Shown: one piece after another, positions 1-7,391 of the stretch
Numbering within the stretch: the first letter of the stretch is position 1
Layout of the letters: every line of letters starts with the position of its first letter
NCBI RefSeq assembly: GCF_003248455.1
Contig: NZ_QFNM01000039.1
Span: 1-22,781, forward strand
Source: Brevundimonas sp.
GTDB lineage: Bacteria > Pseudomonadota > Alphaproteobacteria > Caulobacterales > Caulobacteraceae
DNA: 22,781 bases
Direction: 5' to 3'
Notes under the pieces: model-generated
The model's input: the letters and a program-made list of their open reading frames with translations, nothing else
Told to the model about the DNA's origin: nothing
Databases searched by the model: none
Translations under genes and position numbers: made by a program

Positions 1-1995
1 GTCGGTGGCGACCTGCTGCTTCAGCGCCTCGTCGCGATACTTCGACTGCCAGACCTGGGCCCAGCCGTAGAAGAAGCGCTGGTCGCCGGTCGTGCCGTCG
101 ATCACCGGCGCGGGCTGGCCGTTCAGGGACAGGTGGTAGGCTTCCAGACCCACGGCCACGCCCGAGGCGTCGCCGATGTTCTCGCCCATCGTCAGGCCGG
201 GGTTGATGTGATAGCCGGCGATCGGCTCGTAGGTGGCGTATTGCTCGCCCAGGCGCGCGGTCAGGGCCTCGAACCGGGCCTTGTCCTCGGCCGTCCACCA
301 GTTGCGAAGCACGCCGTCGCCGTCGGACTTGGAGCCCTGGTCGTCGAAGCCGTGGCCGATCTCGTGGCCGATCACCCCGCCGATGCCGCCATAGTTGACC
401 GCCGCATCGCCGTTCGGATCGAAGAAGGGCGGCTGCAGGATGGCGGCCGGGAAAACGATCTCGTTGTTGGCCGAGTTGTAATAGGCGTTCACCGTCTGCG
501 GGGTCATGCCCCACTCCGACTTGTCGACCGGCTCGTTCAGGCGCGACAGATCGTAGTTCCATTCGAACAGACCTTTGCGTTCGGCGTTGCCGACCAGGTC
601 GTCGGCGCGGACGTCCAGGCCGGAATAGTCGCGCCACTTGTCGGGATAGCCGATCTTGACGGTGAATTTCCGCAGCTTCTCCTGGGCCGCCGTCTTGGTC
701 TCGGCCCCCATCCAGGTCAGGTTGTCGATCCGGTGCGACAGGGCGGTGCGCAGATTGGCGACCAGCTCTTCCATCTTGGCCTTGGATTCGGCCGGGAAAT
801 ACTGGGCGACGTACAAACGGCCCGTCGCCTCGCCCAGCGAGCCCTCGGCGAAGGAGATGGCGCGTTTCTCGCGGGTGCGCTGCTCGGGCTGGCCCGACAG
901 GTCGCGCGAACGGAACTCCCACTGGGCGTCCGAGAACCGCTTGGACATCAGCGGCGCCATGTCGTCGACGGTATGGAAGGCCTCCCACGCCTGCAACAGG
1001 GCCACAGGCGTCTCGGCGTAGAGGGCCGCGATCTTGGGCATGGCCGTGTCCTGGCGCACGATCAGGCGCGGCACGCCGCCCAGCTTGGCGGCGTCGTAAT
1101 AGGCCTGCCAGTCGAAGCCCGGCGCCTGCTGGACCAGCTGGGCGATGGTGAACTCGTTATAGGTCTTGTCGCGATTGCGGTTCTCGACCGGGCTCCAGTG
1201 CGCCTGGGCGATCTTCTCTTCCAGGGCGACGATCTGGGCGGCGGTCTCGGCCGGATTGTCCCAGCCGATCATCGTCAGCATCCGGCCGACATAGGCCTGA
1301 TACTTCTCCTTCTTGTCCGCATAGCGGGCGTCCAGATAGTAGTCGCGGTTCGGCAAGCCCAGGCCCGACTGGCCGGTCGAGACGACGTAGCGGTTGGGCT
1401 GTTTCGCGTCGATGGTGATGCCGGTGCCGAAAAAGGACGCGCCGAAACGGCCGACCGTCTGGCCCATGTAGACGGCCATCTTCTCATGGCTGTCGGCGGC
1501 GCGGATGGCCGCCAGATAGGGTTGCAGCGGCTGGGCGTCCAGCTGTTCGATGCGCGCCTCGTCGATGTAGGAGCGGTAGGCGTCGGCGATCTTGGCCTCG
1601 TCCGAGCCGGGGGCCAAGTCGGTGCGCGCGGCCAGGCCCGTGACCAGTTCCTTCATCCGGTTGTCCGACAGTTCGCGCAGCAGGGCGAAAGAGCCGTAAC
1701 TGGTGCGGTCCGACGGAATGACTAGCTTCTCCAGCGCCCTGCCGTTGGCGTACTGGAAGAAGTCGTCGCCCGGCTTGACCGACGTATCGCGGCCCGCCAG
1801 GTCGAAGCCCCAGGTTCCGTAGCGGGGCGCCTGGGTTCCCTGCCAGCCGGCGGCCGTCTCTTCGCCCGAGAACAGCGAGACGATCGAGCAGGTCTCGTCG
1901 ATGCACGCGTGGTCGTGATCGGCGTCCTGGGCGAAGGCGGCGCTGGCGGGCAGCAGAAGGGCGCCGACGGCGGCGCCGATAAGCAGTCGTTTCAT
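1..1995 (-). CDS. M13 family zinc metallopeptidase (neprilysin/PepO-like), exported; C-terminus cut by window edge
   Basis: Exported zinc endopeptidase of the M13 (neprilysin/endothelin-converting enzyme) family, expected to cleave peptides in the periplasm or at the cell surface. The first 665 residues are present and the last few tens lie off the left edge. The N-terminus MKRLLIGAAVGALLLPASAAFA is a Sec signal peptide ending in an AxA-type site. A Cys-containing segment follows, then the long helical M13 N-terminal domain starting near PGDDFFQYANG. The zinc site is visible as HEIGH (about residues 544-548), followed by GFDDQGS. The third ligand is the Glu of GENIGD (about 605). The substrate-binding NAYYN motif lies upstream of HEIGH. 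The ATG at 1995 is preceded by AGGA at a spacing of about 8. The gene is divergent from the antiporter gene on the plus strand. Family assignment is firm; the natural substrate is unknown. Confidence 0.95.
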   Translation of the reverse strand, partial: MKRLLIGAAVGALLLPASAAFAQDADHDHACIDETCSIVSLFSGEETAAGWQGTQAPRYGTWGFDLAGRDTSVKPGDDFFQYANGRALEKLVIPSDRTSYGSFALLRELSDNRMKELVTGLAARTDLAPGSDEAKIADAYRSYIDEARIEQLDAQPLQPYLAAIRAADSHEKMAVYMGQTVGRFGASFFGTGITIDAKQPNRYVVSTGQSGLGLPNRDYYLDARYADKKEKYQAYVGRMLTMIGWDNPAETAAQIVALEEKIAQAHWSPVENRNRDKTYNEFTIAQLVQQAPGFDWQAYYDAAKLGGVPRLIVRQDTAMPKIAALYAETPVALLQAWEAFHTVDDMAPLMSKRFSDAQWEFRSRDLSGQPEQRTREKRAISFAEGSLGEATGRLYVAQYFPAESKAKMEELVANLRTALSHRIDNLTWMGAETKTAAQEKLRKFTVKIGYPDKWRDYSGLDVRADDLVGNAERKGLFEWNYDLSRLNEPVDKSEWGMTPQTVNAYYNSANNEIVFPAAILQPPFFDPNGDAAVNYGGIGGVIGHEIGHGFDDQGSKSDGDGVLRNWWTAEDKARFEALTARLGEQYATYEPIAGYHINPGLTMGENIGDASGVAVGLEAYHLSLNGQPAPVIDGTTGDQRFFYGWAQVWQSKYRDEALKQQVATD

Positions 1996-2149
1996 CACGG
2001 GATCCTAGGCTCCGCCCCGGAAATGGACGGTTCGGCCGGGACCCTAGCCCCGGAGAGGGGGCTGTCGCCTTAAAAAAAATTCATGAAAGCGCTGCGACAT
2101 CTCGCCACCGTCGCCGGTTCGGGTTCAGATGCGGCCGGACGGAGGGGCG

Positions 2150-3985
2150 ATGCACGGGCACGGCGGCGACTACAAGGATCTGGTGGTCTTCCTGGCCGCC
2201 GCAGGCGTGATCGTGCCTCTGGTCAACCGGCTGAAGATCAGTCCGGTGCTGGGTTTCCTGGCTGCCGGCGTGCTGCTTGGCCCCGACGGCCTGGGTCGCT
2301 TCGCCGCCGCGCTGCCCTGGCTGTCGTGGCTGACCATCGGCGACCCTGCCCAGTTGGCGCAACTGTCCGAACTGGGGGTGGCCTTCCTGCTGTTCATGAT
2401 CGGGCTGGAGCTGTCGTGGGAGCGGCTGCGGGCCATGCGCCGGCTGGTCTTCGGTCTGGGGCTGATGCAGGTCGTGGTCTGCGCGGCCGTGATCGGGGCG
2501 GGCTTCCTGCTGATCGGCCAGACCTTGGCCAGCGCGGCCGTCCTGGGCATGGGCCTGGCCCTTTCCTCGACCGCCGTGGTCATGCCGGTCCTGGCCGAGC
2601 GCGGGCGGCTGAAGGGGGTGGTCGGCCGCTCCACCTTCGCCATCCTGCTGGCCCAGGACCTGTCGGTCGCTCCCATATTGATCACGGTGACGGTGCTGGC
2701 CGCCGTGGCCCAGCAGGGCGGCGCCCCGGATCCGGCGATCCTGGGCCGGTCGCTGTTCACCCTGGTTCCGGCGGCGGTGGGGCTGGGCCTGCTGGTGGTG
2801 CTGGGCCGGGTCGTGCTCAGACCCATGTTCCGCTCGGTGGCCAGGGCGCGAAAGGCGGCCCAGGGCGGGGAGCTGTTCGTGGCCGCCAGCTTGCTGGTGG
2901 TGGTCGGCGCCGGGCTGGCGGCCCAGGCCAGCGGCCTGTCGATGAGCATCGGCGCCCTGGTCGCCGGCGTCCTGCTGGCCGAGACCGAGTTCCGGCGCGA
3001 GGTCGAGGTCTCGATCGAGCCGTTCAAGGGGCTGCTGCTGGGCGTCTTCTTCGTCGGCGTCGGCCTGGGGCTGGACCTGGACGCCATCGCCGCCGATCCG
3101 GCCGGGATCTTCGGCCTGGCCCTGGCCCTGACGGTCGTCAAGGCCGGCGTCGTCTTCGGCCTGGCCCGGCTGTGGGGTCTGGGCGCCCGACCGGCGCTGG
3201 AGACGGCCCTGGTGCTGGCCCCGGCCGGGGAGTTCGCTTTCGTCGTCTTCGCCACCGGCATGGTGGAGGGCCTGGCCCCGCCCGGCCTGACCAACACCGT
3301 GGCCCTGGCGGCCACCGTCAGCATCTTCTCCATTCCCCTGCTGGCCATGATCGGCCAGCGACTGGCCCGAAGGGCCGGGCCGGACGCGGCCCTGCCGGAC
3401 ATCCCCGCCCCGGCGACGGCGGACGGCGCCGTCATCGTCGTCGGCTTCGGGCGGGTGGGGCGCCTGATCGGCGAGATGCTGAAGGAACACGCCCAGCCCT
3501 TCATCGCCCTGGACACCGACGCCGGCGCGGTCGCCGCCGGCCGGCGCGACGGGTTCGAGGTCTTCTATGGCGACGCAGGCCGGCGCGAGATGCTGCAGCA
3601 TTGCGGCGTCCAGTCCGCCCGCGCCCTGGTCGTGACCATGGACGCCCCGGCCAAGGTGGACGAGGTGGTCCAGGCCGCCCGGGCGATGCGCGACGACCTG
3701 ATCCTGATCGCGCGCGCCCGCGACGACCAGCACGCGGTGCGCCTGTACGGCCTGGGCGTCACCGACGCCGTGCCCGAGACGACCGAGGCCAGCCTGCAAC
3801 TGGCCGAGAACATCCTGGTCGATCTGGGCGTTCCGATGGGCCTGGTCCTGGCCTCGATACACGAGCGGCGCGACCGATTCCGCAAGGCCTTCCAGGCCGC
3901 GACGCCGGCCGAGCGCCGCAACCGCCCCAGCCGCGCCCTGCGCCGCACGGTCCGCAACCCGCGTTCCGAGACCGGCGGGCGCTAG
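2150..3985 (+). CDS. Monovalent cation:proton antiporter-2 (CPA2/KefB-like) with C-terminal TrkA-N/RCK domain
   Basis: Inner-membrane cation:proton antiporter of the CPA2 family (KefB/KefC/YbaL type), probably K+/H+ exchange or efflux. Residues 1 to about 400 form the Na+/H+ exchanger domain with 12 or so hydrophobic segments. These include FLLFMIGLELS and the GLALSSTAVVMPVL stretch typical of the family. A TrkA-N (RCK) Rossmann domain follows, with the nucleotide-binding GFGRVG motif and the family-typical continuation GDAGRREML. The length of about 610 residues matches KefB/KefC. Two in-frame ATGs exist, at 2129 and 2150. I chose 2150 because GGAGGGG sits directly upstream (2141-2147), while 2129 has no Shine-Dalgarno sequence. 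No KefF/KefG-type flavodoxin-like partner is adjacent, so glutathione-adduct gating of the classic Kef kind is not supported by context. The basic, Arg-rich C-terminal tail is typical of alphaproteobacterial members. Confidence 0.93.
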   Translation: MHGHGGDYKDLVVFLAAAGVIVPLVNRLKISPVLGFLAAGVLLGPDGLGRFAAALPWLSWLTIGDPAQLAQLSELGVAFLLFMIGLELSWERLRAMRRLVFGLGLMQVVVCAAVIGAGFLLIGQTLASAAVLGMGLALSSTAVVMPVLAERGRLKGVVGRSTFAILLAQDLSVAPILITVTVLAAVAQQGGAPDPAILGRSLFTLVPAAVGLGLLVVLGRVVLRPMFRSVARARKAAQGGELFVAASLLVVVGAGLAAQASGLSMSIGALVAGVLLAETEFRREVEVSIEPFKGLLLGVFFVGVGLGLDLDAIAADPAGIFGLALALTVVKAGVVFGLARLWGLGARPALETALVLAPAGEFAFVVFATGMVEGLAPPGLTNTVALAATVSIFSIPLLAMIGQRLARRAGPDAALPDIPAPATADGAVIVVGFGRVGRLIGEMLKEHAQPFIALDTDAGAVAAGRRDGFEVFYGDAGRREMLQHCGVQSARALVVTMDAPAKVDEVVQAARAMRDDLILIARARDDQHAVRLYGLGVTDAVPETTEASLQLAENILVDLGVPMGLVLASIHERRDRFRKAFQAATPAERRNRPSRALRRTVRNPRSETGGR

Positions 3986-4146
3986 GCTTGTGCCTGCGGT
4001 CGGCGGCGGACCCATTTTCGTCATGGTTCCGTGATGCAAGCGGGGTCCGCCTGTTGCTGCGCCGGGAGCGGAAAGCGCCTGTACGTCCCGGTGTGGGCCG
4101 CGGTCTTCACCTCAAGTCGCCTTCGAACCCGTCCGCGGCGTTCGGG

Positions 4147-4170
4147 ACTCAAAGTAGAGTAAAAGTCTGA
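4147..4170 (+). promoter_or_regulatory. Possible operator in the leader of the TetR-type gene
   Basis: Just upstream of the regulator's ATG lies an AT-rich patch in otherwise GC-rich DNA. It contains an ACTC-N6-GAGT dyad (4147-4160) followed by a second AAAGT repeat. TetR-family genes usually repress themselves through a dyad of this size near the start, so it is a candidate autoregulatory site. Symmetry is weak, and the site may only be promoter sequence. Confidence 0.25.
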
Positions 4171-4174
4171 TTTC

Positions 4175-4816
4175 ATGACCGATACCGTCGCAAGCCTCGC
4201 CGTCGAACCCCGCTTGAACCGCCGCCAGGCCGCCAAGATCCGCACACGGCAGAAGGTTCTGGACGCCGCCCGCTCCCTGTTCGCCGAGCGAGGCTACGAG
4301 CCCGCCACGATCCGCGACATCGCCAAGGGCGCGGGCATGTCCACCGGCGCCGTCTTCGCCAACTTCCAGGACAAGGCCGAACTGTTCGAAGCCGTCCTGA
4401 CCGAGGACATGACGCGCCTGGCCGAGGTGGTCGAGGCCGCCGCGCCCGAGGGCGAACCGGTCCGCCAGCGCCTGGTCAGCGCCCTGACCGCCGGCTATCA
4501 GTCCTCGCTGGACCAGCTGCCGCTGTTCCAGGCCATCGTCGCCCGCTCCTGGTTCCAGCCCTTGGCCGCCGAGATGCGCGCGCGCGCCGCGACCAAGAAC
4601 CTGCTGCTGGCCATCGGCGGCATCCTGCAGAAGGCCGTGGCCAAGGGCGAACTGAGCAAGGACGCCGACATCCGCCTTTTGGTCGAATTGATCTGGGACG
4701 CCTATCTGTCCAACTATCGCCGCGCCGCCTATGACGAATGGGACGCCCAGGCGCTGTCGGACCATATGGGCAAGCAGATCGACGTGATCCTGGCCGGCGC
4801 CCTGGCGACCAGATAG
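4175..4816 (+). CDS. TetR/AcrR family transcriptional regulator
   Basis: DNA-binding repressor of the TetR/AcrR family, 213 residues, a normal length. The N-terminal helix-turn-helix domain spans about residues 25-72: RQKVLDAARSLFAERGYE, then TIRDIAKGAGMSTGAVFANF, then DKAELFEAVL. Gly-Tyr before the HTH and the STGAVFANF recognition helix are family hallmarks. The C-terminal half is the ligand-binding and dimerisation domain and has no conserved signature, so the inducer cannot be guessed. It has its own leader and a strong terminator and is not in an operon with the antiporter gene upstream (a gap of about 190 bases). That gap holds no other recognisable gene. Its targets are not evident from context; autoregulation is likely by family habit. 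Confidence 0.93.
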   Translation: MTDTVASLAVEPRLNRRQAAKIRTRQKVLDAARSLFAERGYEPATIRDIAKGAGMSTGAVFANFQDKAELFEAVLTEDMTRLAEVVEAAAPEGEPVRQRLVSALTAGYQSSLDQLPLFQAIVARSWFQPLAAEMRARAATKNLLLAIGGILQKAVAKGELSKDADIRLLVELIWDAYLSNYRRAAYDEWDAQALSDHMGKQIDVILAGALATR

Positions 4817-4840
4817 GTCGTCGTCCAAGCCATGCGAAGA

Positions 4841-4872
4841 GGCCGGGCTCGCTGCGCGCCCGGCCTTTTTTC
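4841..4872 (+). terminator. Rho-independent terminator of the TetR-type gene
   Basis: An 8-bp perfect GC stem (GGCCGGGC at 4841-4848 with GCCCGGCC at 4858-4865) is followed at once by seven T residues (4866-4872). It lies 24 bases after the regulator's stop. It also separates this gene from the convergent Smr-domain gene, whose stop begins at 4875. Confidence 0.9.
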
Positions 4873-4874
4873 CA

Positions 4875-5468
4875 TCAGACGCGCCGCTTCAGGGTGACGT
4901 AGAAGGCGCCGTTCCCGCCATGCCTGCGATGGGCGGCGGTGAAACCGGACACCACGCCGCGCAGGGCCGGCGCCTGCATCCACTCGCCGAAGGCCTGGCG
5001 GATCACGCCGCCCCCCATCCGCCCCTGGCCGGTGATGACCAGCACCGCCCGCATCCCGCGCGCCTGGCACGATGTCAGGAAGCCGCGCAGTTGATCCTCG
5101 GCCTCGAACCGGCCGAAGCCGTGCAGGTCGATTCGCGCCTCGATGGGATCGCGTTCACGCGACAGCCGCTGCTTGCGGCGCGGCTCCAGGTCTTCCGGGG
5201 GGGGCTTGGGACGCGGCGACGGAGCGGGAATCTTGTGCGGCGACGGCGGCGGGACCAGGCGGGGCGCCGGCTTCGACGCCGGATTCAGCGAAGGGCGTGC
5301 AGGCGCTTGCGGCGAAACCGCGATCTCGGTCGGCGTCTCGGCGCCAGGCGTGACGCGGGCGGCCTTTCTCACGCGGGGCGGGGCGACAGAGCTGGAGACG
5401 CGGGTCCAGATGCGCCGATCCTCGGGCGTCAGTCCGTTCTCGTCGCGCCCCGGCCCCTTTCGTCTCAT
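4875..5468 (-). CDS. Smr (MutS2 C-terminal-like) domain protein
   Basis: Protein of about 197 residues with a C-terminal Smr domain, a fold with nuclease or nucleic-acid-binding activity in MutS2 and related proteins. The domain is in the last 90 residues and shows the DLHG motif (in RIDLHGFGRFEAE), a central VLVITGQGR stretch giving the TGxG motif, and an ending FYVTLKRR. The N-terminal half is basic and Pro/Ser/Ala-rich and probably disordered, typical of alphaproteobacterial stand-alone Smr proteins. The reading frame stays open upstream to 5552. I place the start at the ATG of MRRKGPGRDENGL because it overlaps the stop of the upstream HTH gene in an ATGA arrangement (5465-5468), a sign of translational coupling. 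The cellular role of stand-alone Smr proteins is not settled. Confidence 0.88.
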   Translation of the reverse strand: MRRKGPGRDENGLTPEDRRIWTRVSSSVAPPRVRKAARVTPGAETPTEIAVSPQAPARPSLNPASKPAPRLVPPPSPHKIPAPSPRPKPPPEDLEPRRKQRLSRERDPIEARIDLHGFGRFEAEDQLRGFLTSCQARGMRAVLVITGQGRMGGGVIRQAFGEWMQAPALRGVVSGFTAAHRRHGGNGAFYVTLKRRV

Positions 5469-5704
5469 GGCGCCTCGTCGTCCTCCAGGACGTCGGCCGG
5501 GCCCGGCTCGTGGACCAGCAGGTCGCCGGGCTGGCAATCCAGTTCGCGGCACAGGGCGTCCAGGGTCGAGAACCGCACGGCCCGCGCCTTGCCGGTCTTC
5601 AGGATCGACAGATTGGCCACCGTCACCCCGACCCGATCCGCCAGTTCGGTCAGGGACATGCGGCGCTCCACGAGAACGCGGTCGAGCTGGACGCGAATGG
5701 CCAT
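5465..5704 (-). CDS. Small Cro/C1-type helix-turn-helix regulator (YozG/HTH_26-like)
   Basis: A 79-residue DNA-binding protein consisting almost entirely of one Cro/C1-type helix-turn-helix. Visible parts are the opening helix VQLDRVLVERRMSLTELADRVG, the recognition stretch TVANLSILKTGKARAVRFSTL, and the closing LDALCRELDCQPGDLL that is diagnostic of this short family. An acidic tail follows. It lies 23 bases downstream of the DUF2975 gene, and its stop overlaps the start of the Smr gene. Pairing of a YozG-type regulator with a DUF2975 membrane protein is a widespread two-gene arrangement (as in Bacillus yozG-yoaS). The two are probably functionally linked, for example as regulator and membrane sensor or target; this is inference from context. 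Confidence 0.9.
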   Translation of the reverse strand: MAIRVQLDRVLVERRMSLTELADRVGVTVANLSILKTGKARAVRFSTLDALCRELDCQPGDLLVHEPGPADVLEDDEAP

Positions 5705-5727
5705 GCGGAAATCCTAATCTAAACGGC

Positions 5728-6321
5728 TCAGATCGTCAGTTCGGATTCGCGGCGGAGACGCGCGCCCTCGCGGAACACCTCCGCCAAAACGAAGACGATC
5801 AGGACGGAGAAGATGGGGGTCAGCAGTTCGCCCAGCCCCTGGGGGTCCATGACGCCGGGCGCCAGCCGCTTGGCCACGAAGCCCTGCGCCAGCCAGACGC
5901 CGCCGGTCACGACCGCCAGGGTCAGGCCGATCTGGCGCAGCCGGCGTACATTGCCCGGCTGGAAAGGGTCGCCCAGGGTCAGGGTGCGGATGATGCGACG
6001 CAGGCTGCGCAAAATCAGCATGAAGCCGCCGAAATAGGCCGTCGCGGCCCCCAGGCCGAACAGCAGCAGGGCGCGCGTCAGCGGCAGCTGCTTGCCGCCC
6101 GCATCGCTGCTGACGGTGATGTTCACATTGTCCAGGGGAATGAAGATGGCCGCGATCACCAGCAGCAGCAACAGCCCGGTGATCAGCCACAACAGCACAT
6201 AGGCCACGTCCAGCACCACCTTCAGCGCGCTGGACACAGACCCCGGCCCCATGGCCCGCAGCCATGTCAGGGATCGCGTCTCGCCTCGCTTCGTCGGATG
6301 TCGCGGGCTCGGCAGGCGCAT
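5728..6321 (-). CDS. DUF2975 domain integral membrane protein
   Basis: Predicted inner-membrane protein of 197 residues with four hydrophobic segments: VVLDVAYVLLWLITGLLLLLVIAAIF, ALLLFGLGAATAYFGGFMLI, IGLTLAVVTGGVWLAQGFVA and LLTPIFSVLIVFVLAEVF. Between the second and third segments is the conserved loop LGDPFQPGNVRRLRQIGL, whose xPFxxxNxxRLRxIG pattern is the DUF2975 signature. It ends with the typical FREGARLRRESELTI tail. The function of the family is unknown. It is first in a minus-strand operon with the HTH and Smr genes. The start is uncertain: neither the first ATG nor the internal ATG at MGPGSV has a good Shine-Dalgarno sequence. The 144 bases between it and the upstream microprotein gene hold GC-rich dyads but no clear T-tract. 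Confidence 0.85.
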   Translation of the reverse strand: MRLPSPRHPTKRGETRSLTWLRAMGPGSVSSALKVVLDVAYVLLWLITGLLLLLVIAAIFIPLDNVNITVSSDAGGKQLPLTRALLLFGLGAATAYFGGFMLILRSLRRIIRTLTLGDPFQPGNVRRLRQIGLTLAVVTGGVWLAQGFVAKRLAPGVMDPQGLGELLTPIFSVLIVFVLAEVFREGARLRRESELTI

Positions 6322-6465
6322 GGCGGGTCAGGTCTCAGGCCGGAGGAAGGCCGGCGATGGCCACGCGGGGTCCGGCGAACCCGCGCGCGGCTCTATACAT
6401 CGCGGTCTTCATGCAGATCGTCAAAACTCTCGTGATCGAAATGGCGTATGGATCAGAGGGCCGGT

Positions 6466-6585
6466 TCAGAAGGCCTGGATCAGCACGGTGAAGAAGGCGG
6501 TCGGCAGGGCCGCGATCAGGACCGTGCTGACGAAAGCCGCGCCGACCTTGTCCAGCCACATCGAGGTGTTCATCGTATGCATCAT
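6466..6585 (-). CDS. Small single-helix membrane protein (39 residues), uncharacterised
   Basis: A short reading frame starts at ATG 6585 (a second ATG follows directly, a third three codons on) and ends with TGA at 6466. The product begins MMHTMNTSMWLDKVG and continues with one hydrophobic helix of about 25 residues (AAFVSTVLIAALPTAFFTVLIQAF) up to the C-terminus. A GGAGA sequence sits 4 bases before the first ATG, after a further GGAG upstream. The ribosome-binding site, the clean helix and the structured promoter region (FNR/FixK-like box) make it a credible gene. Proteins of this kind (a short polar N-terminus with WLDK, then a helix) are often left unannotated because of length. The function is unknown; a membrane microprotein modulating a larger complex is one possibility. 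It faces away from rdgB. Confidence 0.7.
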   Translation of the reverse strand: MMHTMNTSMWLDKVGAAFVSTVLIAALPTAFFTVLIQAF

Positions 6586-6652
6586 GTTTCTCCGTCTCTC
6601 CTGAAGGGCGATTATCGCCCATTTGCTTTTGTCGTCGCACGAACGTTTCGGC

Positions 6653-6668
6653 CTTGACCGAAATCAAG
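6653..6668 (-). promoter_or_regulatory. FNR/FixK-type binding site (TTGAC-N4-ATCAA)
   Basis: The 16-mer CTTGACCGAAATCAAG matches the Crp/Fnr-family (FNR, FixK) consensus TTGAY-N4-RTCAA at every defined position and is extended by a matching outer C/G pair. It overlaps a second dyad, TTTCGG-N6-CCGAAA (6646-6663). Its centre is 75 bases upstream of the microprotein start. A GATAAT -10-like hexamer (6616-6611 on the minus strand) would put the centre near -56. A TSS near 6619 would give the classic -41.5 spacing, but the -10 there is poor. It is also 122 bases from rdgB, but the geometry favours the microprotein. Regulation by oxygen limitation is inferred from the box alone. Confidence 0.55.
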
Positions 6669-6731
6669 AACGTGGCGACCTCGTTCTCGATGTTCAGAAG
6701 ATAGGTCGTGCGAAGCGGAAAGACACGTTAC

Positions 6732-6748
6732 ATATCGTTTAACGATAT
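6732..6748. promoter_or_regulatory. Perfect 8-bp palindrome upstream of rdgB (probable operator)
   Basis: The sequence ATATCGTTTAACGATAT is a perfect inverted repeat of 8-bp arms around a single T. It lies in an AT-rich stretch 40 bases before the rdgB start codon and about 65 bases from the FNR-like box. Size, spacing and AT content are those of a dimeric regulator's operator, and the position overlaps where the rdgB promoter should be. The cognate regulator is unknown. A hairpin of this sequence would be weak, so I do not call it a terminator. Confidence 0.5.
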
Positions 6749-6788
6749 TAAACTTTGGCAATAGACTGGTCGATGCGAAAGGCCGCCG

Positions 6789-7391
6789 ATGAATCTCAAG
6801 CTTATCAAGGGGATGCGGATCGTCGTCGCGACCCACAATCCGGGCAAGGTCCCGGAAATCTCGGCGCTGCTGGGCGGAGATTACGAGATCGTCACCGCCG
6901 GCCAGCTGAATCTGCCCGAACCGGACGAGACGGAGACCACATTCGCCGGCAACGCCATGCTGAAGGCGCGCCATGCGGCCGAACGTTCGGGCGAAGTCTC
7001 CCTGGCCGACGATTCCGGCCTGTCGGTCGCCGCCCTGGACGGGGCTCCGGGCATTTTCTCGGCGCGCTGGGCCGGCCCCGGCAAGGATTTCACCGTCGCC
7101 ATGGCCAAGGTCGAACAGCGTCTGGAGGAGATCGGCGCGACCGACCGCACCGCCTGGTTCACCTCGGCCCTGGCGGTGGCATGGCCCGACGGGCCTTGCG
7201 TCGTGGTGGAAGGGGTGATCGACGGCGGCCTGACCTTCCCGCCGCGCGGCGACCGGGGTTTCGGCTATGATCCGATATTCATACCCCAGGGCGGGACGCT
7301 GACCTTCGGCGAGATGGAGCCGGCGGCCAAGGACGCGATCAGCCACCGCACCCGCGCCTTCGAAAAGCTGAGGGCCGCCCTGATTGACTGA
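6789..7391 (+). CDS. rdgB: RdgB/HAM1 family non-canonical purine NTP pyrophosphatase (XTP/dITP diphosphatase)
   Basis: Cytosolic house-cleaning enzyme that hydrolyses dITP, ITP and XTP to the monophosphates and pyrophosphate, keeping deaminated purines out of DNA and RNA. At 200 residues it is full length. Family motifs in order: VVATHNPGK near the N-terminus (about 12-20), TFAGNAMLKAR (51-61), ADDSGL with the catalytic Asp (about 73-78), PGIFSARWAG, then GFGYDPIF and the closing SHRTRAFEKL. The start was taken at MNLKLIKGMRIVV. The later ATG of MRIVV has its purine-rich stretch too close to be a ribosome-binding site. It overlaps hemW by 8 bases, so the two are co-transcribed and probably translationally coupled; the rdgB-hemW pair is common in Proteobacteria. 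Confidence 0.97.
   Translation: MNLKLIKGMRIVVATHNPGKVPEISALLGGDYEIVTAGQLNLPEPDETETTFAGNAMLKARHAAERSGEVSLADDSGLSVAALDGAPGIFSARWAGPGKDFTVAMAKVEQRLEEIGATDRTAWFTSALAVAWPDGPCVVVEGVIDGGLTFPPRGDRGFGYDPIFIPQGGTLTFGEMEPAAKDAISHRTRAFEKLRAALID

Noticed and set aside
133..1725. 530-codon plus-strand frame opposite the M13 peptidase
   Set aside because: The minus-strand frame carries a signal peptide, HEIGH and GENIGD. The plus-strand product is Gly/Arg/Val-rich low complexity without motifs, a typical high-GC antisense shadow.
2046..2063. AGCCCC/GGGGCT hairpin near an A8 run, considered as a terminator
   Set aside because: It lies in the divergent promoter region of the peptidase and antiporter genes. 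The T run on the minus strand comes before, not after, the stem.
2081..4039. 652-codon minus-strand frame and a 695-codon plus-strand frame over the antiporter gene
   Set aside because: Both are rich in Gln/Gly/His or Arg/Gly/Pro with no membrane or domain pattern. The antiporter frame explains the region fully.
6335..6667. 110-codon minus-strand frame over the microprotein region
   Set aside because: It is polar, has no ribosome-binding site and would span the promoter elements. The 39-codon frame has the better start and a membrane helix.
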